40,200 nt of DNA. Origin: Candidatus Peregrinibacteria bacterium (GTDB lineage Bacteria; Patescibacteriota; Gracilibacteria; CAIRYL01; GCA-016699755). The DNA lies in the NCBI GenBank assembly GCA_024762935.1, contig JANTGK010000009.1:1-40200 (forward strand). The letters are read 5' to 3'. The notes below the pieces were generated by a model, which did no database searches, was not told the DNA's origin, and was given only the letters and a program-made list of their open reading frames with translations. Of the stretch, positions 1 to 8,115 are shown piece by piece. Within the stretch, counting starts at the first letter, position 1. The number at the start of each line of letters is the position of its first letter. The position numbers and the translations under genes were made by a program.

Positions 1-65
1 AAAGATGGCCTGCCCTTTATAACTTTCAGGAAGAATGGCCTGCCATTCGAAGCTTTAGCGAAGAA
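1..65 (-). repeat. Short imperfect 30-nt tandem repeat next to tRNA-fMet
   Basis: The blocks beginning at 1, 31 and 61 share the start AAGAATGGCCTGCC or a variant of it at exactly 30-nt spacing. The third block runs into the tRNA 3' end, so its TGG is the complement of the encoded CCA. On the minus strand the units begin CCATTCTT and end GGCAGG, with a divergent middle. Bases 33-48 also form a perfect 7-bp inverted repeat (GAATGGC, CT, GCCATTC). The array may continue left of the window. Confidence 0.45.
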
Positions 66-140
66 TGGTTGCGGGGGTGGGAATTGAACCCACGACCTTC
101 GGGTTATGAGCCCGACGAGCTGCCACTGCTCCACCCCGCG
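66..140 (-). tRNA. Initiator tRNA-fMet (CAT)
   Basis: The reverse complement folds as a cloverleaf with anticodon CAT. Initiator hallmarks are visible: an unpaired C1:A72 at the acceptor end, and three G:C pairs (GGG/CCC) in the anticodon stem. The T-loop is GGTTCAATTCC. The 3' CCA is encoded at 66-68. The D-loop is slightly shorter than in E. coli. It is a single gene with a candidate promoter just upstream at 154-184. Confidence 0.95.
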
Positions 141-153
141 TCAAGAATGCACT

Positions 154-184
154 ATATTATTTCGAATGAAAACACTCTTGTCCA
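154..184 (-). promoter_or_regulatory. Candidate promoter for tRNA-fMet
   Basis: On the minus strand, TGGACA (179-184) and TAATAT (154-159) are separated by 19 bases, and the -10 ends 13 bases before the tRNA. The hexamers fit a sigma-70-type promoter but the spacing is long. Confidence 0.4.
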
Positions 185-286
185 GCATTTCTTATAAAAG
201 AGTTAGAAATTATCTAAAAAGTATGATATCATTACTACAATATGAATTTTATTGTCACAAATAATTTTTCCCTTTTTATACAAAAA

Positions 287-2236
287 ATGAATACTCGCTT
301 CATTCGAGGAGTACTAACTTCCTCATTCTTTCTTGCACTCCTGTTTATTGTCCCGAACCAAGGGTTTGCAGCTGTTGCAACTCCGTGTACAACGGACATC
401 ACCGAAGGATTTCCTCTGGAAAAGAATCCAGATGCTCCATGGGATAATGCATATATTATTCCCCCTGCTTATGTCGGTGGACCAGCATATCAACGAGCTA
501 TTATGACAGAAAAAATGGACAATCTCACTCTTCGCGAAGGAGATATGGTTGAATTTGAAGGAACTGGTGATCCAAATGGAGATATCTATGTTTTTATCTT
601 TTCTGAAGACAGGGATGCGAATGGCAATTTGAAAAAACCAGATCTCGCCACTTGCTATTCTGCCGGTAAAGCAGACGAAAAGGGGTTCTTTAAAATGGAA
701 ATCCATTCAAATCTCTTATGGGATGCATTTGCGTTTGGAGATCAAAAAATGATTGTTGATTCCTTTACCACCATGACCGATAATTGGGAGCAACAATATC
801 GAGAGTGGGAGAATCAAAATTTCTTTGTGGGCACACATATGCTCCCAAAAGAAATCGATATAAAAGTAGAAGCAAAAAAACCAGAAGGATGTCGATACCT
901 CTGTGACGACGACAATAATTCTCAGTGGGGTCGGCTTCAATTAGCCTATACAGGAGATCCCTCAAAATATAGTCCTCGTATAGTAAACGATAATTTTGAT
1001 GGTATTATCACTCCAGGTGGAAACACCGATTTTGCCCTTGTTCGACTACAGCATAACTTTTACTCGGGCGTAAAAGGTGGAGAGATCCCACCAGACGATG
1101 AACTTATTGACGTGGCTTTTAAAACAACCATGATGGAGATGCTAAAACAAGTTCTCGTTGATTATCAAGTATATCCAGAAGATCTTGGTGGTCTTACCAA
1201 AAACACTGGTGCTCTTGAGAGTGTGTCTGCTCGTGAATTAAAAATGGCAGCAGATGGAGCATTTGCCTACGATGAAGATAAACAAGCAATCGCTAAAGCA
1301 ATTAAAACAGCTCTTACGAGTCCTGTTGATGATCCTGATCGAAAAGCAGCTCTTACCCTCATTGCTGAGGAAACTGCCAAAGGAATGGGAAGTTGTGTAG
1401 AAAATCAAACAAGTGGTAATTTTGGATATGGAAACCATGGATGTCTTATTCCAACAGCAGACATATTCCATGAAATTTTTCCTCCAAAACCTCCACCAAC
1501 ATGGACGAAAGACTGGTCGAGTGATGCAGAAAAGCTCTTTCTCCTCTGGACAGAATATGTCACACCAAATGAATGTATCCTCCCAAAAGAAGAAAGTCGA
1601 CAAGCGTTTGATGATAAATTTGGAACAAATTTCTGGGTAAATGGACATCATCATGAAAAGGGTCGGATGTGTGGATGGGACTTAAAATATGCTACAGGAT
1701 TTTCATCTCCTGCCATTCTTCTCAATATCCCATCACAAGTTTCATTAACCCCAAATTTCACAGAAGGACTTCAGATTACATATGTAAGCGAAAAGTTTAA
1801 TGAAAAAACTGATAGCTGGAATTTATCAGCCGGACAAAAATTTCCGATATTCTATAGATATAGGTCAAGCAATCTCATTACTGAAAACTTCAGTTCTATT
1901 AGTTGTTTGACAGGAAACGACCTTGGAGAATATGCAGACTTTCTTTCACAAGAATTGCAACTCTCCCCAGCAGAACGTGAGCTCATTATTGCTGAAATCG
2001 GTGCACAACTTCCCGATTCAGATTCATACTATCAATTTGGTATTGCTGACCCAAAAGACATTGCAGAACATTTTTCATGGAAAATAAATGGTGCTCATGC
2101 CAATCTTGGTCAACTCTTTTTTGATATCAATAAAGATGCTTGTGCTCAAACACTCTTTACCCCTCTCAGTAATGATGTAAAAACGTCTTTCCTCTCTGAT
2201 CGAGATGGTTTTGAGGTTGGTGAAATAAAAAACTAA
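287..2236 (+). CDS. Exported cysteine-containing protein of unknown function
   Basis: I do not recognise the family. The start at 287 is chosen because the following residues (MNTRFIRGVLTSSFF...) form a normal signal peptide ending near FAAVA. An upstream in-frame ATG at 242 would add 15 residues. Neither start has a clear Shine-Dalgarno; a TATGAT box at 222-227 could be the -10. The mature protein is about 620 residues. Near residues 80-140 is a segment with the pattern EFEGTGDPNGDIYVFIFSE, resembling Ig-like beta-sandwich domains of bacterial surface proteins. There are ten cysteines, an even number that would allow disulfides, and a GHHHE cluster around residue 453. No C-terminal anchor is seen. 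It is followed after 28 bases by a second exported protein, so the two are probably cotranscribed. Confidence 0.75.
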   Translation: MNTRFIRGVLTSSFFLALLFIVPNQGFAAVATPCTTDITEGFPLEKNPDAPWDNAYIIPPAYVGGPAYQRAIMTEKMDNLTLREGDMVEFEGTGDPNGDIYVFIFSEDRDANGNLKKPDLATCYSAGKADEKGFFKMEIHSNLLWDAFAFGDQKMIVDSFTTMTDNWEQQYREWENQNFFVGTHMLPKEIDIKVEAKKPEGCRYLCDDDNNSQWGRLQLAYTGDPSKYSPRIVNDNFDGIITPGGNTDFALVRLQHNFYSGVKGGEIPPDDELIDVAFKTTMMEMLKQVLVDYQVYPEDLGGLTKNTGALESVSARELKMAADGAFAYDEDKQAIAKAIKTALTSPVDDPDRKAALTLIAEETAKGMGSCVENQTSGNFGYGNHGCLIPTADIFHEIFPPKPPPTWTKDWSSDAEKLFLLWTEYVTPNECILPKEESRQAFDDKFGTNFWVNGHHHEKGRMCGWDLKYATGFSSPAILLNIPSQVSLTPNFTEGLQITYVSEKFNEKTDSWNLSAGQKFPIFYRYRSSNLITENFSSISCLTGNDLGEYADFLSQELQLSPAERELIIAEIGAQLPDSDSYYQFGIADPKDIAEHFSWKINGAHANLGQLFFDINKDACAQTLFTPLSNDVKTSFLSDRDGFEVGEIKN

Positions 2237-2264
2237 AAACCTTTCCTTTCCTTCTTTTTTACTT

Positions 2265-3446
2265 ATGAAAAAAAATACACTTCTGATTCTCGCAGCCATT
2301 CTCATACTTGTTGGTATTGCTGCATTCTTTTTGCTTTCTTCTTCTGAAAAAACACCTATAGATATTGCTCCTGATCAGAAAAAAACTGAGCAGGTCGCAA
2401 AAGATAAGGATAAAACTGATCAAGAGGATAAAGCTGATGAAGAGGATAAAACTGATGAAGAGATATCAGCCGAAATTCCAGAGGTCACCGTTGAGGATAT
2501 TGAGAAGACTGTCCTTTCTCAAGATGATACAACAAAAAGAAAATTCATCATTCCTGAGCAGACTGAAGAGCTCGATGCAGCTACAACAGGTGCCTCAAGA
2601 GCTGTTCCTAAAAAACATCAGACTTTTACACTTGACTGGGCCAGTACCGATTTCTCTTCGGTACTTCCAGATCTCCCAAAATCAGCACCAATCTACCTTT
2701 TGGATCGACCAGGATCTGGAACTGTATATGATTCTGTTGTAAATATGGGAGAAAAGCTTGGAATCCCTGGAAATGTACGAAGGATGAACGAAAGTGATTA
2801 TTCTATTGTAGATTTTGCCACGGGAATATATTACGCAAACTATGATCTTATGGACCTCTCCTTTACCGCTGACAATGTTGCTATAAAATCAGAAAGTCCT
2901 GAAGAAACGCTTGTATCTGCTGGACTTCTCTCCTTCCCTCATACGTCAGCAGTAGCAAAAGAAGAGGAAAATGGAAAATGGTACCGATTCAGTCCTGATA
3001 TGCCACTGCCTATCCTGAATCTTGGAAAAACAGATGATACCTTTATTCCAGGCATGAGGGGATATGTAGATGCTTTTGTAAAAGATGGAAATATTGTTGA
3101 TATTCGAAGTGGTTTCCCCAATGTTACCGAAAAGGAAACTGCTGACATCATTGACTCAGAAAATCTTTCATCTGCTCTAGAAGGTGGAACCTTTGAGCGT
3201 GGATCTGTTGAGCTTCAATATTCAGGAGCAGTAACAACAAAAGAAAAACAAGCATTTTTCCCTACCATTAACGAGCCTGAAGTAAAGGTTTCTAAAGCTT
3301 CTCTTTCAAAGCTTGAGTGTGGATACCTTCTCGATAATGATAAAACCCTTCAGGCGCTTCTCGCTCCTGTTTGTATAGCAAAAGGAAAAGGTGAAGTATC
3401 TGGACATGCCGTTCTCTTTCAAATGGTTGTTCCAGCGGTACAATAA
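2265..3446 (+). CDS. Membrane-anchored or secreted protein of unknown function
   Basis: The 393-residue product starts MKKNTLLILAAILILVG, a single hydrophobic segment (about residues 5-25) serving as signal anchor or signal peptide. No lipobox cysteine follows. Residues about 34-70 are a low-complexity, highly charged linker (DKTDQEDKADEEDKTDEE) encoded by an 18-bp tandem repeat. The remaining 320 residues look globular and extracytoplasmic and contain only two cysteines, one of them near the C-terminus. I do not recognise a family. It lies 28 bases after the preceding exported protein and ends just before a strong terminator, so the pair forms a two-gene unit, probably a surface complex (inference). 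Confidence 0.75.
   Translation: MKKNTLLILAAILILVGIAAFFLLSSSEKTPIDIAPDQKKTEQVAKDKDKTDQEDKADEEDKTDEEISAEIPEVTVEDIEKTVLSQDDTTKRKFIIPEQTEELDAATTGASRAVPKKHQTFTLDWASTDFSSVLPDLPKSAPIYLLDRPGSGTVYDSVVNMGEKLGIPGNVRRMNESDYSIVDFATGIYYANYDLMDLSFTADNVAIKSESPEETLVSAGLLSFPHTSAVAKEEENGKWYRFSPDMPLPILNLGKTDDTFIPGMRGYVDAFVKDGNIVDIRSGFPNVTEKETADIIDSENLSSALEGGTFERGSVELQYSGAVTTKEKQAFFPTINEPEVKVSKASLSKLECGYLLDNDKTLQALLAPVCIAKGKGEVSGHAVLFQMVVPAVQ
2409..2462 (+). repeat. Three 18-bp tandem repeats coding an acidic linker
   Basis: Three adjacent units of the form GATAAARCTGATSAAGAG begin at 2409, 2427 and 2445. They differ by one or two bases and encode DKTDQE, DKADEE and DKTDEE in the linker of the surrounding gene. 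Repeat number could vary by slippage. Confidence 0.85.
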
Positions 3447-3458
3447 AAGTACGAATAC

Positions 3459-3502
3459 ATTTATACAAAAAGATGCCTCAAGGGGCATCTTTTTGTATAA
3501 AT
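3459..3502. terminator. Strong bidirectional hairpin terminator
   Basis: The 19-base arms at 3459-3477 and 3484-3502 are perfectly complementary with a 6-base loop. The stem has a GC-rich top (GATGCC/GGCATC) and A/T tracts on its outer part, so it gives a U-run on either strand. It separates the exported pair from the convergent fructose-bisphosphatase gene. Confidence 0.85.
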
Positions 3503-3531
3503 AGAACTTTTTGCAAATAATAGAAGTACTC

Positions 3532-4482
3532 TTATTTTTTATTCAGAAATGAGAGTGCTTGTTCTACCTCATTTTTTGAACCAATAAGAATTGATGAACG
3601 GTGATGAAGAGTTTTGATTTCTTTATCAAGAATATTCACACCAAACTCATCTTTGGCTACACCTCCTGCTTTTTCAATGAGATAAGCAAAAGGGGCACAC
3701 TCATAGAGAAGTCGCAATTTCCCATTTGGATATGCCGAATGTCCCGGATAACAAAAAATTCCAGATCCTTTAGAAATAATCATGTGAATATCAGGAACCA
3801 TTCCTCCAGAATACCGAAGAGTAAGTGGAGTTTTTGCCCAATGAAGAAACAATTTCTCATAATCACTTCGTTCAGCTAATGCTCTCAAATTTCCTGGGGC
3901 AAAGTATTTTGCATCTGGTTCAACAACAATATTCTCTCGTGAGAGAACAAATTCACCGATTCCATTTTCTGTAAATTCCCACATCCCTTTTTCCGTCGCC
4001 ACCACCAAAAGAGTTCTTGGACCATAGAGAATATATCCTGCTGCTACCATTTCCCTCCCCTTTTTTCCAAGAAACTGATCTCCAGCGTATATTCCAAAAA
4101 TCGTTCCAATGGCAAAATTTGCACTTACCAGAGAACTTCCATCGAGGGGGTCAAAAGCAACAGCATAATGTTGTCCATCAGAGCACGTAATCTTTACTTC
4201 CGCCTCCTGCTCTTCACTAGCGAATGTTCCTACACGACACGTGGAATTTAAATGCTCACAAAATATTTTATCTGCAACAACATCTAATGCGAGTTGATCT
4301 TCTCCTGAAGGATTCTCTGAATGGGCATATCCAAGACTTCCATTACGAATAGAATGGGCCACATATTTACCAGCATGCGCAATGGAGAAAATAATATCAC
4401 GAAGATCATCCGGTATCCCTACATCTCGTAAAAAGGGGTTTACTCGCAAAAATGCTTCATTGTTTTCATGTCTTTTATCCAT
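3532..4482 (-). CDS. fbp: Class I fructose-1,6-bisphosphatase
   Basis: This enzyme hydrolyses fructose-1,6-bisphosphate to fructose-6-phosphate, a step of gluconeogenesis; related enzymes act on sedoheptulose bisphosphate. The metal-binding motif DPLDGSS sits at about residues 111-117, preceded by the acidic ASEEQE near residue 90 and followed by NFAIGTIFGIY. Later family features include YSGGMVPDIH and KLRLLYECAPFAYLIEKAGG. The start at 4482 (MDKRHENNE) is chosen because the longer frame to 4605 would add 41 atypical residues. The product is 316 residues, a normal length. Diagnostic NID residues after DGSS are replaced by LVS, so some preference for another sugar bisphosphate is possible. 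It is divergent from the small gene at 4674. Confidence 0.92.
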   Translation of the reverse strand: MDKRHENNEAFLRVNPFLRDVGIPDDLRDIIFSIAHAGKYVAHSIRNGSLGYAHSENPSGEDQLALDVVADKIFCEHLNSTCRVGTFASEEQEAEVKITCSDGQHYAVAFDPLDGSSLVSANFAIGTIFGIYAGDQFLGKKGREMVAAGYILYGPRTLLVVATEKGMWEFTENGIGEFVLSRENIVVEPDAKYFAPGNLRALAERSDYEKLFLHWAKTPLTLRYSGGMVPDIHMIISKGSGIFCYPGHSAYPNGKLRLLYECAPFAYLIEKAGGVAKDEFGVNILDKEIKTLHHRSSILIGSKNEVEQALSFLNKK

Positions 4483-4623
4483 AGTGTATGAAAAAGTACA
4501 TATAGTATTCCTCAAATAAATAATTTTGAGAACAAAAAGCTGTCGCTCAATTTGCAAAAAAAGAAAATATCTCTTTATAAAAAGAGGGAGTATTGTTTTA
4601 CTCAAAAAGAACAGAGAAACATA

Positions 4624-4652
4624 TTGACAAAAATAATCATTTTACATATTAT
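4624..4652 (+). promoter_or_regulatory. Strong sigma-70-type promoter
   Basis: TTGACA (4624-4629) and TATTAT (4647-4652) are separated by exactly 17 bases. Predicted transcription starts near 4659, which lies upstream of ATG 4674 but downstream of the alternative ATG at 4593. This decides the start of the next gene. Confidence 0.8.
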
Positions 4653-4673
4653 TATGCACTAGAAAAGGAAATT

Positions 4674-5219
4674 ATGGTCACCAAAAAAATACCAGCAGCA
4701 CAAGAAAAAGAGGTTCTTCAAGAACCGAAAAAAAACTCGCTTACAGAAAGTAGTACAGACATCCGAAAAGAAGCTGGTGCCATAGCCCTCTCAGCTGAAG
4801 CAAGAGTTGATAGTGCAGATTTTGTAGATACTATTCCTGGTACCGATGTGGTCTCAGAAAGGATATCTGAAGATAAAAGAAGGAAAAGCGATCCAGGCAT
4901 AAAAGGATATCAATCATCAAACGATGATACTCAAAAAACACAGCTCCCCTCAATACAAAAACTCCAAATCCCTTCTCAAAAAGTGATGATACGAAAGGTT
5001 CGAGTAGCCATTCAAAAAGAAATTCAAAAAACAAAGCAGCACATAAAACAACTCGATAATAATCCAACCACAAAAGCATTTGAGCTCTCACAAGCAGTGG
5101 ATCTCTTGAGAAAATTATATGGGATGCTTCAAGAAATCAGCTATAAATCAGCAGAATTTGTAAAAAATATATGGATTCATATATCTCAAGGAAAACAAGT
5201 ATCTGATATCCTGAAATAG
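4674..5219 (+). CDS. Small soluble protein of unknown function
   Basis: The 181-residue product starts MVTKKIPAAQEKE, after a purine-rich AGAAAAGGAA that can serve as ribosome binding site and just downstream of a consensus promoter. The first half is polar and probably disordered (rich in E, K, S, D). The second half (about residues 100-175) is predicted helical, with a pattern like VRVAIQKEIQKTKQHIKQL that could form a coiled coil. There is no signal peptide, membrane segment or cysteine pair. I do not recognise a family. A terminator follows directly, so it is probably monocistronic and, given its promoter, well expressed. Confidence 0.7.
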   Translation: MVTKKIPAAQEKEVLQEPKKNSLTESSTDIRKEAGAIALSAEARVDSADFVDTIPGTDVVSERISEDKRRKSDPGIKGYQSSNDDTQKTQLPSIQKLQIPSQKVMIRKVRVAIQKEIQKTKQHIKQLDNNPTTKAFELSQAVDLLRKLYGMLQEISYKSAEFVKNIWIHISQGKQVSDILK

Positions 5220-5233
5220 ATTTTTTATGGTTT

Positions 5234-5269
5234 ATCTTTTTTCGTATGTTTTTGAAAAAAGATTTTTTT
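5234..5269 (+). terminator. Rho-independent terminator
   Basis: A 10-bp stem (ATCTTTTTTC at 5234-5243 with GAAAAAAGAT at 5254-5263) and a 10-base loop are followed by a run of seven T. The stem is A/T-rich and so weaker than usual. Confidence 0.65.
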
Positions 5270-5299
5270 ATGAAAACAACAACCTGTTAGGATTTTATC

Positions 5300-6256
5300 A
5301 TGAGTGAGAAAAAGAAAGTTCATCGTGCCCCTTCTCCACACCCAATTCTCTCAAAAGAAAATTTATCTATTATTATTGATACGTTCCTTCGGAAAGCAAA
5401 AAAACCTCTCATTGCCATTGTCGGACCAACTGCCAGTGGGAAAACCTCACTCTCCATTCAGATTGCAAAAAAATGGAAAGGAGAAATTATTAATGCAGAT
5501 AGTCGACAATTTTATAAAGGAATGGATATTGGAACGGCAAAAATCTTGCCAGAGGAAAAACAAGAAGTTCCTCATTTTCTTCTAGATTTTCTCAATCCTG
5601 ATGAACAGTGCCCAGTCGCTGTCTTTAAAAAATTAGCAGATAAAAAAATTGAAGAAATTCATAAGAGAAATCATATTCCGATGCTTGTGGGCGGAACTGG
5701 GCTCTTTGTTGATGCCATTCGTCACAATTTCTGTATACCAAAGATTCCTCCTCAGCCAGAATGGAGAAAACAAAAGGAAGGCCATACTTCTGAGCAACTC
5801 TATAAAGAACTCACAGAAAAAGATCCACATGCTGCCAAATGTATTGATAAAAAAAATAGAATTCGTATACTGCGAGCCCTAGAAGTCTATGATGTGAGTG
5901 GAGGAAATAAAATATCTGATCTTCAAAAAAAAGGAGAAAAAAAATGGGATACACTCTTAATCGGAGTATGGCAAGATCCCGATGCTCTCGCACTCGCTAT
6001 TAAAAAGAGAACAGAAAACATTTGGCAATCTGGTTTTTTACAAGAAACACAATCTCTCCTAGAGAAAGGGTATACAGAAGAAACACCAGCAATGATTGCC
6101 CATGGATATCGTGAAGCTATGCAATTCTTAAAAGGAACACTCCCAGAAGAAGAAGCAAAATATCAAATGATGCGAAACACACGTCGCTACGCAAAAAGAC
6201 AGCGAACATGGTGGAGAAGAGAGAAAAAAATGTATTGGGTTAACCCCACCATATAA
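5300..6256 (+). CDS. miaA: tRNA dimethylallyltransferase MiaA
   Basis: MiaA transfers a dimethylallyl group to N6 of adenosine 37 in tRNAs that read UNN codons. The P-loop GPTASGKT is at residues 42-49, followed by the family motif NADSRQFYKGMDIGTAK, then VGGTGLFVDA, a basic IRILRALEVYDVSG segment, and a C-terminal MIAHGYREAMQFLKG with the Arg-rich RNTRRYAKRQRTWW. At 318 residues the length is normal, although the N-terminus is about 35 residues longer than usual before the P-loop. TTAGGA about 8 bases before the ATG is a plausible ribosome binding site. It is convergent with NAD kinase. Confidence 0.95.
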   Translation: MSEKKKVHRAPSPHPILSKENLSIIIDTFLRKAKKPLIAIVGPTASGKTSLSIQIAKKWKGEIINADSRQFYKGMDIGTAKILPEEKQEVPHFLLDFLNPDEQCPVAVFKKLADKKIEEIHKRNHIPMLVGGTGLFVDAIRHNFCIPKIPPQPEWRKQKEGHTSEQLYKELTEKDPHAAKCIDKKNRIRILRALEVYDVSGGNKISDLQKKGEKKWDTLLIGVWQDPDALALAIKKRTENIWQSGFLQETQSLLEKGYTEETPAMIAHGYREAMQFLKGTLPEEEAKYQMMRNTRRYAKRQRTWWRREKKMYWVNPTI

Positions 6257-6258
6257 AT

Positions 6259-6280
6259 ATTCTTTTCTCCACAAAAGAAT
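6259..6280. terminator. Possible bidirectional terminator hairpin
   Basis: ATTCTTTT (6259-6266) and AAAAGAAT (6273-6280) form an 8-bp stem with a 6-base loop, filling the whole gap between convergent miaA and nadK. The stem is A/T-rich and lacks a long T tract. Confidence 0.4.
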
Positions 6281-7147
6281 CTATTTCTCCTGACAGAGCT
6301 CTTCCCCCCAATGCATTTTTCGCTTAATGGTCTTAAAGAAATGTTCATCTGGAAGCCGCAGGAATGTGATTTTATCGGTACTGATTTTTATATCTACTCT
6401 ATCCCCCTTCTCGAGAAGAATTGGTACTTGCCCATCTATAGTAAGAACAAGTGGTTCCCGAGTCTCATCGTCAGCCATTGCTGTAATACCCTTGTTATGA
6501 GGCAAAACAAGCGATCGATGAGAAAGTGAATGAGGACAGACAGGTGTCAAAATAAGTGCATGTAATTGAGGATAGACGATCGCGCCCCCTGCAGAAAGTG
6601 AATAAGCAGTACTTCCTGTTGGAGTAGCAATAATAAGCCCATCTGCACGATATGTTGTGAGATATTCTCCATCAATAAATGTTTTTATCGATACTAATCG
6701 TGCGACAGATGATTGTGAAACAACAGCATCATTTAATGCATGAAAAAATTTTTGCTCTCCATCATGTGTTGTTACGCAAACATGCAAGAGTGATCTTTTA
6801 TCTTCTGTGAATGCTTTTTCTTCTATTTGCTGACATGCTTGTGAAAAATTCTCAGGAGGAATTTCAGCTAAAAAACCCAACCTTCCAGCTGAAATCGGCA
6901 AGAGTGGTGTTGAAAAATTCTTCATACGCCGTGCTACGCTAATGACACTTCCGTCACCTCCAAGAATGACAAAAATATCATATGCATCTGCAAAATTTAC
7001 AGCGGGATACTTTTTCTCAACATGATTTTGAGCCTGACTGGTGAGGAATATTTCTTTTGAACAGGAATGGAGTTGCTTGAGAATATCCAAAAAATCAATT
7101 GTATTATCTAGTTTATGCCGTGCGTGGACTGCTATTTTTGCAAACAT
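6281..7147 (-). CDS. nadK: NAD kinase
   Basis: NAD kinase phosphorylates NAD to NADP with ATP or polyphosphate. The diagnostic GGDGS is at residues 63-67, followed by PISAGRLGFLAE. The second conserved region reads ADGLIIATPTGSTAYSLSAGG, and VCPHSLSHRSLVLP follows. At 288 residues it is full length. The start MFAKIAVHARH gives a normal N-terminal Rossmann-like strand. It is transcribed divergently from the pilin-like pair. Confidence 0.93.
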   Translation of the reverse strand: MFAKIAVHARHKLDNTIDFLDILKQLHSCSKEIFLTSQAQNHVEKKYPAVNFADAYDIFVILGGDGSVISVARRMKNFSTPLLPISAGRLGFLAEIPPENFSQACQQIEEKAFTEDKRSLLHVCVTTHDGEQKFFHALNDAVVSQSSVARLVSIKTFIDGEYLTTYRADGLIIATPTGSTAYSLSAGGAIVYPQLHALILTPVCPHSLSHRSLVLPHNKGITAMADDETREPLVLTIDGQVPILLEKGDRVDIKISTDKITFLRLPDEHFFKTIKRKMHWGEELCQEK

Positions 7148-7187
7148 GGAATGTATTCTTCACAATTTTTATAGAGATTTCAAGTAT

Positions 7188-7216
7188 TTGATAGATTTTT
7201 ATATAAATGGTATAAT
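7188..7216 (+). promoter_or_regulatory. Strong promoter for the pilin-like operon
   Basis: TTGATA (7188-7193) and a perfect TATAAT (7211-7216) are separated by 17 bases. A TGG just before the -10 also gives an extended -10. The predicted start near 7223 leaves a leader of about 13 bases before the ATG. Confidence 0.8.
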
Positions 7217-7236
7217 ATAAAGATTAAAACAGCATA

Positions 7237-8115
7237 ATGAACTCCTTCTTCCGATTTTTTGCAGCCATCACGATTGGAATCACCTTTCTCCTTCTTGCGA
7301 GTCCTCAAGTAAGTGCCGGACCCCTTGGTGATGGCTGGGATAAGATGTTTCCCAAAATGAATGAATTCATACATCCTCAAGAAGGAAGTACGGCTGATGA
7401 AATTCGAAGGATTTTTTATCTAAATCTTGTTCCCACTTTTAAATATCTTTTTATGTTTGCCGCTGTTATTATGTGGCTTATTTATATTGCTATGCTCATC
7501 GGGTCGACTGGAAATGAAGAGTCCATCAGCGAACAACGAAACAATATTCTTTATGGTATGGCAGGATTTCTCATTATTTCCCTGGCTGTTTCTTTTGGTG
7601 ATGCCCTCGCCCCCGTTGACAATGCACAAGATATTGTAAATATTCCTGAAACTCAAAATCTCATACAGAAAATAGTAGCTTTTCTCCAGATGTCTATAAC
7701 AATCATCTCTATTATTATGATTTTTTATGCAGGAGTGAATTTTATACGCTCTCATGGTGACGAAGAAGATATTGGAACATCAAAAAAATTATTCCAATGG
7801 GGTCTTATGGGCGTTGTCATAGCTATGCTTGCCGAACCAATGGTAAATATATTCTATCCCCCAGATCAGTCAGTGGGCCCTGAAGAAGTAAATAGTCTTG
7901 CCAGTGAATTTGGTGGATTTCTTAGGTTTTTCCTTTCGTTCCTTGGTATTGGAGCTGTTATTACCCTTATCATTGCTGGATTTTTCTATATCACCTCATT
8001 TGGAGATGAAGAAAGACAAGAGAAGGCAAAAGAAATCATTTTTGGAACACTTATTGGCATTGTTATTATTCTCTCTGCCTTTGTTCTCGTTTCTACATTT
8101 GTTCCGAATGCATGA
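7237..8115 (+). CDS. Tandem triple T4SS-pilin-like membrane protein
   Basis: The 292-residue product has a signal peptide (residues 1-27, cleavage after VSA) and three repeated modules. Each module is a hydrophobic helix, a short polar turn and a second hydrophobic helix. The turns read TGNEES (91-96), HGDEED (173-178) and FGDEER (255-260), and lysine or arginine residues follow the last two. This is the architecture of VirB2/TrbC-type pilins as found in patescibacterial T4SS-pilin proteins, which are usually single modules. Each module would give a transmembrane hairpin, so the whole protein has six helices after the signal peptide. It overlaps the next gene by ATGA and sits behind a strong promoter. 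A role in a pilus or DNA-uptake channel is inferred. It could instead be a structural membrane protein that shares the fold. Confidence 0.75.
   Translation: MNSFFRFFAAITIGITFLLLASPQVSAGPLGDGWDKMFPKMNEFIHPQEGSTADEIRRIFYLNLVPTFKYLFMFAAVIMWLIYIAMLIGSTGNEESISEQRNNILYGMAGFLIISLAVSFGDALAPVDNAQDIVNIPETQNLIQKIVAFLQMSITIISIIMIFYAGVNFIRSHGDEEDIGTSKKLFQWGLMGVVIAMLAEPMVNIFYPPDQSVGPEEVNSLASEFGGFLRFFLSFLGIGAVITLIIAGFFYITSFGDEERQEKAKEIIFGTLIGIVIILSAFVLVSTFVPNA

Noticed and set aside
1-65. Possible CRISPR array
   Set aside because: There are only two 30-nt units plus a partial one, with no separate repeat and spacer of normal size and no cas genes in the window.
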